Positions 11,145 to 20,782 of a stretch of DNA of 64,000 nucleotides are shown in pieces. Where the stretch lies: assembly GCF_030704535.1 (NCBI RefSeq), contig NC_081820.1, positions 18,157,501 through 18,221,500 of the forward strand, read 5' to 3'. Source of the DNA: Vitis vinifera (taxonomy: Eukaryota > Streptophyta > Magnoliopsida > Vitales > Vitaceae). The notes beneath the pieces were generated by a model that saw only the letters and a program-made list of their open reading frames with translations, ran no database searches and had not been told where the DNA came from. Numbering within the stretch: the first letter of the stretch is position 1; each line of letters opens with the position of its first letter. The position numbers and the translations under genes were made by a program.

Positions 11145-13651
11145 TGTAGACCCGGGTGAGCTGGGCATTTCATTTGGAGGAGTGGGGGACAACCTCTGCA
11201 TAGGGGCGGGCTGCATGGGACGTGTGGAAAAAGACACTACCACCTTGCCATGGTGGTGGTTGAGGATGGAGACCTTTTTACTCAATGGTGAGCAATGGAA
11301 TTGGTGGAGGCTTGGAGGGGAGGAAAAATGATGAATAGAAAAACGGAGTGAGTACCAGCTATAAGGGGGTCGGAGAAGAGGAGATGAGCTGGAATGTCAT
11401 GAGGAAGGGATTCGAGAGAGAGAGGCTGGCCAGAGAAGAAAAATAGGGGGGTTTTCAAAAAGAATATTAAGAGAGGTTGAGTTGAGCAAATGAAGGGGAG
11501 CTGGGTATGGTAGATGAGTTTTCTGATATTCAGGGGTTTGAGTGAGAGTTGAGAGGAGGATTCCGAGGAGAGAATGAGAGTAAGCATATTCTAGAAAATG
11601 TATGAAACAAAAGGAATGAGAGGTTGTGAGAAAAACTATTTTTGAGATAAAGAAGCAAGGAAAAAAAGAGCCAGAAGAGAAGAAGCTGAACAAGCTTTAC
11701 TTGAGGAGCTCAGGTATGGCCACTATGGATATCCTTACTCTGGATTTATTTGTTTTCCTTCCCTGCCATTGTTGATTTTGAGTATCATTTGTCGTTGGTT
11801 TGGGTGTGGATAGTCACAGGCCACACAAATGATGTTGTTGACCTCTTTTGTAATTTGGCTAAAGTTGATTCATATCTTATTTCTTTTGGCTCTATTTAAG
11901 AAAAATTTGTCATTATAGCTTTCCTGTAGAATGACTGAATAATACTTGTGCTCTTGTTTTAAAATTCATTCAGATTCACTTACCTATGTTTAAACTCGTT
12001 AATTTTTTTATTTCGCAAACCTTGTTCCTCTTCGTTCTTCACCATCAACGTCGTCATCCTTGACGACGTCTTTATGGCGAAACTTCATTTCCAGTTCTGT
12101 AGGTTTCAATGTAGCTAAAAAGGTGAGTCTACAGCTAGAAGTTTCCATCATTTTGTGATTTGCATGAGAGTTAGCAGCCCCACCACTCATTTCTCATAAA
12201 CTCCATCCCGAGCTCTCATACACGTGGTTCAACTTGCGTGGCCACCTACAATGCATGGGAGCAACACCAGATAGCTAAAACTATAAGTCTAACACTGAAT
12301 AATGAGGATAGGGAGGCCTAGGAAGCATGCAAAGAAGCTTTGTTAGTGTCTAAGCTTGGTTCAAGGTTTAAGGCTTTAGATTCTAACAATTTGGACATGG
12401 ATATTGGCTGCTGCAAAGAAGGTTGAATCAAGTGATAGTTCAAGCTTTGACAACCGTGATGATTCAAACTCAGATGCCCAATTGAATGGTATGATGAACG
12501 CCCTGCAAATGATGGATGTCCAAGCCTTGTATGGCAAGGTTTTTATTTTTTTTATTTTTTTTATCGACCTGAGCTGCCAGAGTTTTGTTCAAGGGACAGA
12601 TCCTTAGTCATCAAGGGCTTAGGTGCTACCTTTCTAATGGAACTGATGATTACAACAACGAAAACATCTCACAATTGCACCTTGGGCCCCACGTGCGCAT
12701 GGCCACCCTCTAGTTCACCACCCAAATGCCAAGTGTCATCCTCTTAATTCTTCATCTTTTGATGTCAAAATTTATTTTTTTTAAACTCCAATTTTCAAAT
12801 TTAATTTTCAAAACTCTAGATTTTCAAATAATTTTAATTCCACTTCGATTTTCAAATAATGTTAAGTCATTTCTCTTCTTCTTCCTTCCTTAGGATTTAG
12901 AGTCATCAAAAATCTCGTTTTTAATAAATTTGTTGCCATTTTTCTCTCTAGGCATGCATTTTCATAAATTTTCTTTGATTTAATTTTTTTTTATTTTCTT
13001 GATTTTTAATAAGCATGAATGAATTTTTCATAATTCCAAAATAATGAAATTTATGGGATTAATTCATGCAAAATCAATTGGGCTTTAGTGGGGCCCAACA
13101 TCCATAATGTTTTTATGAAAAAATGATTTGAGTGAAGTGCATAATTGTCATTGATGATTTCTTGCTCTGTTTTGTGACACCTGCAATATGTTTTGTATTC
13201 TTTATTGTGCACTAACCTTGTTTCATGATAGCGTGCTATTACTTGCTATTAAAGTACGATCTCATTCCCACTTTGCTTATTCTTATACATGATTCGTTTT
13301 ATTATTTGATCATTTCATTGGTATCCACTGATTTTCTTATCAATTGTCACACTTGCCTCACCTTATTTAGTAGACCCATTTTAAGGACTTAGAGGAGTGT
13401 TACGACTCACCACCGTACCTTCCTAATAGGTAACCTAACCCCCGGACCTAGACTCAATTTTTCACAGACCTGTTTTTCCTTCAGGAGTCACACTTGAGGT
13501 TTTTCTTTCTTATTTTGTTTTCCCTTTGAAAATAAAACAAAAATAAGTAGCGACTCCAAATCTCTTCTAAAAATCATATTTTTCACCAAATAAATAAAAA
13601 AGCGAGTCTCGCCGTCAAGTGGGAACACATCATGCGAAACGTGGGTCTACA
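11145..13651 (+). mobile_element. 2.5-kb solo LTR-like element, copy 1
   Basis: Begins TGTAGACCC and ends GGGTCTACA (perfect 9-bp inverted ends, TG...CA). ATTAT flanks it on both sides (11140-11144 and 13652-13656), a 5-bp target duplication typical of LTR-retrotransposon integration. No internal direct LTR pair, primer site or pol was found, so a solo LTR left by recombination is the simplest reading. The 3' kilobase (about 12680-13651) matches 18084-19440 in reverse complement. The first 150 bases also match the far end of that copy (AGGAGTGGGGGAC, CTTGCCATGGTGGTGGTTGAG). Superfamily (probably Ty3/gypsy because of LTR length) is inferred. A non-autonomous element with LTR-like ends is the alternative. 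Confidence 0.82.
12240..12540 (+). pseudogene. gene-like coding fragment inside the LTR-like element
   Basis: Read on the plus strand, one frame gives AWEQHQIAKTISLTLNNEDR, then a stop, then EACKEALLVSKLGSRFKALD. A shifted frame continues with a Ser/Asp-rich AAKKVESSDSSSFDNRDDSN and ends NALQMMDVQALYGK. The codon-like texture and acidic-serine run look like host exons, not LTR sequence, but a stop and a frameshift break it. Upstream, 11646-11713 could be another exon (EEAEQALLEELR followed by a GTATGG donor). I do not recognise the parent gene. Confidence 0.45.
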
Positions 13652-13656
13652 ATTAT

Positions 13657-14887
13657 GTAAATAAATTTTTATATCTTCCCATTTGTTTGTGTATGTTATG
13701 CTGAGTTTAAATTGTGGTTTTAAGCATGCTTAAGTTTACCATACCTTCCTTAGGTGGAAGGCCCCTCACTAGCATTTCATTTGATTACATTAGAGATGGA
13801 GTTTTTTATCAAGTTATATTACATTGATAGAGTGTAATTAATTATAATATTTTGAGCTTGATTAATATTATAATTATGAATTTTTTTCAAGCCTTAGATG
13901 CCCATTTGTAGATGTATTTATTTAATTTATGTGGGTCCCCACTTTCATCTAGTAACCCCTCTCTTGGCCTGGTATTGAATGAGCTAAGTGTCACTTGGGC
14001 AACAACTACTACATTCATTACATAAGAGGTAAATATATTGAATTGTTACGTTAAGAGAAATAATGAACATAAATGTTTGAATTCAAACACAAAAACTATT
14101 ATTCATAAAGACCAATTATTGATATGTAAAACATTAAAGAGACACAAAAGTTACAACTCTATCAAAATAAAAGACCACCAAACATTGAATTTAGGTATGA
14201 AAAATAATTTCCTAGAAAAACTATTGTCGTTTTAAACACTAACTTAAGCTTTGTTGGAGGTATGCTCATCATCCATTTGGAGGAAACTAGTTGAAAATGA
14301 AATTGTTATCCATGCACCAACAATTTAGGTATATTCTAAATTGAAACAATAATTAGGATAAAGGATTGTTTCACCACCCACTTACCTCACCAATTTTTAT
14401 TTATAAGAGATATCATTTAAAAATATTTAAAATTTAATATTAGGTTTATTAGTTGATTGCCAACTTGGACATCTAACAATTGTGACATAACATAATTTTA
14501 TATTTTTATTTATAAGAGGATCAACTAGTTTTTTTTTTTTGATAAAAAATTAATTAATTAATTGAATTGTGAATTTTGATTTTTTTGTATTAAGAGACAA
14601 TATTTGAAAATAAAATAAGACTTCACTTTAAAAAATAAAAATAAATTAATCCAATATGTTGTTCTAGTCTTTTCTTGGTGCATGCAGCCAGCGCATATGA
14701 CCTCTTGGAGGAGCTTAGCTTGAAATGATTTATGAATTAAAAAGTATGCATTATTGTGAATTTACTGATTTTCAGACATTGCATATCCGTCTAATACTCG
14801 TACTTTGGTTTCTAGTTATCTCATATCTCTATTATTGAGAGAAGGCCCCATATGGGTTTTTGAAATAGAGAGATATTATGCATTTAT
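13657..14887. other. intergenic stretch, no gene seen
   Basis: AT-rich, with no open frame resembling a known family. Confidence 0.6.
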
Positions 14888-15006
14888 TGGGCTGTTGTTT
14901 TTTAAAACTGTTCTGAAAAATAGTTTTTAAGAACAATTTTTAAGAACAGTTTTTGGTGTTTTAAAAAAAAAAAAAATTGTTTTTGAAAATTGAATTCTGG
15001 AAAATA

Positions 15007-16281
15007 GGGGCCTGTTTGGTTGCTGTTTTTGAAAACTATTCTAGAAAACAGTTTTTGAGAACAGTTTTTTGGTGTTTTTTTTAAAAAAAATCGTGTTTGG
15101 GAACTGAATTTTGAAAAACAGTTTTTGTTCTAAAAAACAAAAAAACATGTTTGGTTGAGTTAATAAAAAAAAAATTAGAACAAATAAAACAAAAAACACG
15201 TTTTAAAGATATTTTTTTTTCTTTTCTAATTAATAAAATATTTTCTTCAAGTAATTTTATATTATAAATTTATAAATAATTTTTAGATATATAGTTCATT
15301 TAAATTAAAAAAATTATTTATTTTATTAATTTAAAAATAAAAATATTTTTTATATTTTTTTAAAATAAATCAAACATAATAAAATTATTTTTATTAATAT
15401 TTTTTTATTTAATCTTTAACTTTATTAAAAATTACAGCATATTTTATTAAGTGGAGATAAAATTGTTCTCATGATGTTAATTTTTTTTTATCTCTACTAA
15501 ATCTAAAATTCAAAATGCCACCCACTTCTCCACCCACTTCTCTCATCGGGCATCAAGAAGCCCTTTTCTGAAGTTGCCCTCCAGCCGAGAGAATCCCTAA
15601 AAGGCCCTATTTTCCTCTGCCACTCTCAATCCTCGCAGGTACTAATCTAATCATGTTATTATTATTATTTTTTTTTTGCAACCCCCGTTTGATTCCCAAG
15701 AAAATCCATCCCCCATTCGATTTCCGGGAAAATTCATCCTCGTTTGATTTCCGAGAAAATCCAAGCAAAAACCCTGCAACCCCCGTTTGATTCCCAAGAA
15801 AATCCATCCCCCATTCGATTTCCGGGAAAATTCATCCTCGTTTGATTTCCGAGAAAATCCAAGCAAAAACCCCAAGGAAAACCAAAAAAATGGATTTTCT
15901 TTTGCTCCCTGCGTTTTCTGGATCCGTTTTAGGGGTCTCTTTGCTATTGTGCGATTGGATTTAAATTTCACGAACCTTGAATCAAAACTGAGAAACGGGA
16001 AAAATCAAGAAGAGGCGAGCCACTGTGCTGGAAAAGAGATGAAAACGGGAAGAAAAAAAAAAAAACACGGGAAACAGATTGTTTTTTTTTTGTTTAATTT
16101 TGTTCTGTGAACAGTAAAAAAACGGGGAAAACAACATTTTGTTGTTCTCTAAACAGTGTCATTTTGAGAACACGGGGAACAACAAAAACAAAAATGACTC
16201 TCTCAACCAAACGAGTTTTTGGTGTTTTTTGTTTTCAAGAACAGAAAACAGTTCTTGAAAACACTAAACAAACAGGCCCTA
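15007..16281. mobile_element. non-autonomous TIR element, inner nested copy
   Basis: Starts GGGGCCTGTTTGGTTG and ends AAACAAACAGGCCC, i.e. inverted ends sharing GGGCCTGTTTG, followed by subterminal repeats of GTTTTCAAGAACAG type at both ends. It interrupts a second copy of the same family. The centre (15500-15960) is unlike a simple MITE: it has a CTCTCAATCCTCGCAG|GTACTAATCTAATC sequence that looks like an exon end with a splice donor, and the 98-bp duplication. This suggests a captured 5' gene fragment. No transposase frame is present. Confidence 0.65.
15678..15872. repeat. perfect 98-bp tandem duplication
   Basis: 15678-15775 and 15776-15873 are identical as far as I can read. Each unit contains three related sub-units of about 30 bp built on a TTTGATTTCC(G/C)(G/A)(G/A)AAAATCCA theme, so it is a higher-order repeat. 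The lack of differences implies a recent duplication within the inner element. Confidence 0.92.
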
Positions 16282-18879
16282 GTTTTTTATTTAAAAAAAA
16301 AAAGTGTTTGATTGAGTTAATAAAAGAAGTTTTTTAGAACAAGTAAAATTAAAAACATATTTAAAGGTTTTTTTTCTTCAATTAACTTGATATTGTAAGT
16401 ATATAAATAATTTTTAAATTAATATTTTATTTAAATTAAAAAAAAATTATTTTGAAATTTATTTACATCAATTATAATTTTTGTTAATTTTCAGAAGATA
16501 AATATGAACATAGATAAATAAATGTAAAAATTAATAAAATAAAAATAATTCAAATATAAATATAAATTTTATACCATTTAAAAATAATTATTGATTTCCT
16601 AATATAATTTAAAATATTATAAGATAAAAAAAAATTACATGATATAATAAATTAAAAATGATTCAAATGTAAATATAATCTATTTACCATATAAATATAT
16701 GTCAGATGTTGATCAACATATAAATGTACCTTATACAAACCATATTATTATTTATTAAATATGATATTGCATATAAATTATAAAATTTTCAAGTTTTTTT
16801 TTTATAATGTATAAATTATGAATGACTAAATATTACTTTACCAAATATTAAATTTGATACTTATTTAATTATGATGTTGCATTATAAATTATAAAATTAC
16901 AAGTTTACCAAATATGGTTCTCCATATCCTAACAACCACCAGCAAATCCCCAAACCCAAAGCTCTCCTCCAAATTCCAATCACAGTCGAGGGTTGTCAGA
17001 GCTGGAGAAGGAATCTTATGTTTAGTCCCGGCGTCGGCGACGATGAGTCACCATCCACTGGCATCGAAGCTCCCGTAGTTCGTCAATTGTAGTAAGGTAA
17101 GGGAGCTCTCATCCCCTGATCTCTCATCTTAATAGACTTTGGAGGTAACGGTTGGGTTAAATGAGAATACTTCTTCTCCTTCTTTAATCTTCATGGCAGA
17201 CAAGATTGATGGTTTGAAATTGGGATTTGAGAATCTCATAATCGGACTCGTCATACCTAGTATCAGACTTAGCGCGGTCAATGTCGTGGTGGGTACGACT
17301 TGGCTGACTTGACAGATATTTTGAACCCTACAACCACTCTTTTCCACCCTATTGCCACGCGTCGTCGCTCACGACATCTCTACCTGTGGCCTTGCCCTTC
17401 AAAGCACTGCACGGTCATTGATGCCTTTCACACCCACAACCATTCACTCATGCCAAGACCACCATGGTAAAGCCAACATGGCTACCATCTTCATCCTCCA
17501 TGACCTTCATTTCATGTTGCTGAAGGAGAAACCACATGTAGGGAAACACAAAAAAAACAAAAGAAGAAAACACAGAGAACAACTCTTCCTTGAATAGTGA
17601 AGAAAACAACCAAAACAACTTCTTTTTTTCTCTGAAAAGAGGCCTCTCAAGAACACAGGAAACATAAAAAACAAAAATCATCCCTTTCCCAAACATGTTT
17701 CCAGTGTCTTTTTGTTTTCAAGAACAAAAAACGGTTCTTGAAAACAACAACCAAACAGGCCCTATATATGTAGCTGGACCTCCTTATCATTTGATCGGAA
17801 ACGAACAAAAAATTACTCCATTCATCCATCCCCATTTCTTTAAGCCACCCACCCACAGTGCTTTCCAAATTAATATAACATAGCTAGCAAAGCTAAATGA
17901 TGAATCAAGCCTCCACATGCAAGTCCTGACCCATCTTGAGAAAATTGTGTTTTAAATTATATTGGATAAGGATTCTTAATGTTATATAGGTATGAACTTC
18001 TCTTAATTATGTAGACACATTTTTAAGGTGCGAGAGTCTATTAAACCTATAATGAACAATATTGACATGACGGAGAGTGGATCTGTGGACCCCGCATTTT
18101 GCTCGACGTGTTCCCACTTGATGGCATGAGTCCTTTTTTTTTACTTATTTGGTGAAAATTTGATTTTTAGAAAAGACTTGGAGTCAACATTTATTTTTGT
18201 TTTATTTTTAAAGGGGAAAAACAAAATAAAAAAGAAAAACCCTAAGTGTGACTCCTAAAGGAAAAAAAATATGTCTGTGAAAAACCAAAGTCGAGTCTGA
18301 GGGTCAGGTTACTTATTGGGAAGGTAAGGTAAAAATACCATAATACCACTCTAAATCCCTAAAAACGGGTCTCTACTAAATAAGGTGAAGCAAACATGAC
18401 AATTAACTAAGAAATCAATGGATAACAAAATGATCATAGATCAAAACAAGTCATGATAACTAATAAATAAATAATAAAAAAAAAAGGTGAGAATGAGAGT
18501 GTACCTTGCAAGCAGGTAATAAAGCACTATCATGAAATAGAGTTAGTGCGCAATGATAAGTGTAAAATGTCTCACACAAAACCAATTAAAATCAAACAAT
18601 ATCAATTATGCAATTCACTTGAATTATTTTAGAAATAAATGTTATGAATATTGGGTCCCCACTAAAGCCCAATTGATTTTGTATGAATTAATCCCACAAA
18701 TTCCATTATTTTAGAATTATAAAAAATTTATTCATGTTTATTAAAAATCAAGAGAAACAAAATATTATTTGAAAATCAAAGGAAATTTGTGAAAGTACTT
18801 ACTTGAAGGGAAAGGTAGTAAGTTTATTAAAAACGAGATTTTTGGTGACCCTAAACCTTAAGGAAATACAGAAAATTGA

Positions 18880-19370
18880 GGACTTAAAATTATTTGAAAA
18901 CTTGAGTGAATTTAAAATTATTTGAAAAAAAAAAAAAAACTAGAGTTTAGAAAATTAAATTTGAGAATTGAAATTTTGAAAAATTATTTAAAAATGGGAG
19001 TTTTGAAAATTAAATTTGAGAATTGGAATTTTGAAAAATTATTTGTGAATGGAATTTTTAAATTTTGAAAATTAAATTTTAGAATTGGAATTTTGAAAAA
19101 TTATTTGAAAATAGAAGTTTTTAAAAATTGGAGTTTTGAAAATTGGAGTTTTGAAAATTGGAGTTTTGAAAATTATTTGAAGATTGAAGTTTTGAAAGTT
19201 AAAATTGGAAATTGAAATTTTGGAAAATTATTAGAGAATTGAAGTTTTGAAAATTGAAATTTTGAAAAATTATTTGAGAATGAGATTTCTTAAAAATTAA
19301 ATTTAAAAATTAGAATTTTGGAAAATTATTTGTGAATGAAATTTTTAAAAATTAAAATAAATTTTCAACA
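18880..19370. repeat. degenerate AAAATTGGAGTTTTG-type array
   Basis: Repeated, imperfect units around GAATTGGAATTTTGAAAAATTATTTG over about 490 bp, with three nearly exact GAAAATTGGAGTTTTGAAAATT units near 19125-19170. The inverted relative in copy 1 (about 12780-12870) is much shorter, so the array expanded in this copy. Confidence 0.75.
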
Positions 19371-19476
19371 TACAAGGATAAAGAAACGAGAGGATGGCAT
19401 ATGGCCGTCGGGATACTGGGAAGAGCCCAATCCGAAGTGGGGTTGGGCAATGGGTGGACACAAATGCACATCCATT

Positions 19477-19860
19477 TTAGAGACGCTGATACCTCACTGA
19501 GTACTCCAAGTATTGATGGCTGGGACATATCATTTCATTGACCTTACCCCCGTTCTTGTAAATCTTGAAGGTTGGAACACTTTTTATGCTCTCGGCTTTT
19601 GCTACTGTTGGGCTCTCCTCCACTTCACCACCAAACTTCACACTATGAGTTTCCTCCTCCCATGATTTTGGCAATGCAGCCTGTGCCTGGGATAGAGATT
19701 CAGCAACCTCAATGTCTCCAAGAAGTTCCCTCCTCAAGACCTCATAATATTTCACTGTCTCTGCCCATCGTCCAAGCTTCCCATTTGAGACAGCTCTGTG
19801 AAGAAGAGCCTTGGTGTAATTTGGTTGGATCTTGAGGGCGTGGTTGCAGTCCTTCAACCT
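19477..19860 (-). pseudogene. TPR-repeat thioredoxin-like (TTL) gene fragment
   Basis: A 126-codon minus-strand frame resembles the C-terminal part of plant TTL proteins, which combine tetratricopeptide repeats with a thioredoxin-like domain. Residues 1-60 are TPR-like (CNHALKIQPNYTKALLHRAV, GRWAETVKYYEVLRREL). The end is the tail of the thioredoxin fold (VPTFKIYKNGGKVNEM) and the usual carboxy terminus (QYLEYSVRYQRL). The front of the thioredoxin domain is missing: text passes from KFGGEVEE straight to SPTVAKAES. There is no start codon context or upstream TPR region. The fragment lies wholly within LTR-like copy 2 and is in that element's sense direction, so it is a captured fragment, not a resident gene. 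Confidence 0.82.
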
Positions 19861-20372
19861 GCTCTAACCTGAAAGTGCTCCTCCAATCTTCCAAAGACTG
19901 GTAAACTTCCTTCCTCCTTGCTACCCACGGCTCGCCTCCTTCAACTTCTCTATCTAATGCTCATATCATCATCATTTGAAGCTCTCCCGTTCCAGCCATC
20001 TCCCTAGCTCTGTTTTTCTCCCAATCCCAAAAAGTCTCTTTCGTTTCTTGCTACTCCCTCTTTTCTCTGTTTTTTTCTTTTCTTCAACGTCCTCCTAAAA
20101 AAACCAATTTTTTCTGCCACCATTTCCTTTCCCCCCGGATCATCATCTACCCAGCCTTTTCTTCTCTTCACCCAAAAGTTCCCTGTTCCAGCCATCATTC
20201 CTCGTTCAGAGTTGTCCCTCTCTCAACCACCACCATGGCAAGTTGGTGGTCCTTGCCACACGTTTCAGCAGCTCGTTCATGGAAGCCGTCCCCCACTCCT
20301 CCAAAATGAAAATCCCAGCTCTTCCCGGGTGACCAGCTATCATCCTCTGGTCCAAGAGGGGTCTACAGGATC

Positions 20373-20782
20373 ATTACAAATTTTATTAAAATCCCTATCC
20401 CAATATGAAAGTTTGTTTGGAAGCACTTCGTAAATAGTGTCTATTTGCTTGATCCCTCAATTCTGTAGAATACAATAAAGATATTGTGTTTGTATGGGGA
20501 TGGTTATGATATCTTATATTGGATAGAAAAAAATGTTTATGATGCTAGATATACGTATATGAACTCTTAATTATGTGGACATATTTTATAGTTATAAAAG
20601 TCCATCAAATCTAAAACTGACGATATCTATATGCTTTCATTGAAAGCAGATTGTTATAAAATTGAATTATGTTAACTTGTGTGGTTATCTAATAACTTTA
20701 TGTTATGTATTTATTCTGTGGTTATCTAATATGTTGTGTATTTCATTGTATAGTTGTTAGGCACAACTCACAAGCAGTGCTG
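20373..20782 (+). promoter_or_regulatory. upstream region of the P450 gene
   Basis: About 400 bp between the LTR-like element's target duplication and the P450 start. I see no clear TATA box at the expected distance. TTTCATTGTATAG at about 20742-20754 could be the acceptor of a 5' UTR intron. The transposon border lies only 410 bp from the coding start, so it could influence expression. Confidence 0.35.

Larger units (their letters stand above)
14888..17763. mobile_element. non-autonomous TIR element, outer copy
   Basis: The left end is GGGCTGTTGTTTTTTAAAACTG near 14888. The right end is GGTTCTTGAAAACAACAACCAAACAGGCCC near 17733-17762, its inverted counterpart. The left arm breaks off at about 15006 and resumes after 16281: the text after the inserted copy (AGTGTTTGATTGAGTTAATAAAAG, near 16302) matches what follows the left arm inside the inner copy (near 15149). 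The interior at 16920-17690 is GC-richer and gene-like, with a CGGCGTCGGCGACGATG block. No transposase is seen. Superfamily is uncertain (hAT or PIF/Harbinger types both use similar ends). Exact borders and target duplication are not resolved. Confidence 0.6.
18084..20367 (-). mobile_element. 2.3-kb solo LTR-like element, copy 2 (inverted)
   Basis: On the plus strand it begins TGTGGACCC and ends GGGGTCTACA. GGATC flanks it on both sides (18079-18083 and 20368-20372), a perfect 5-bp target duplication. It is the reverse-complement relative of 11145-13651: the 18084-18860 part matches 12900-13651, and the outer end near 20220-20320 matches 11145-11270. The middle differs: here it holds a TTL gene fragment where copy 1 holds other gene-like sequence. 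It is interpreted as a second solo LTR of the same family. Confidence 0.82.

Noticed and set aside
15607..15971. Minus-strand frames of 66 and 106 codons with repeated GFSRKSNEDEFSRKSNGGW-type peptides
   Set aside because: The peptide repeats come from the 98-bp tandem DNA duplication; both frames of the strand read it equally, so coding is unlikely.
20212..20433. Plus-strand 73-codon frame upstream of the P450
   Set aside because: Lies across the end of LTR-like copy 2 and its target duplication; no recognisable domain.
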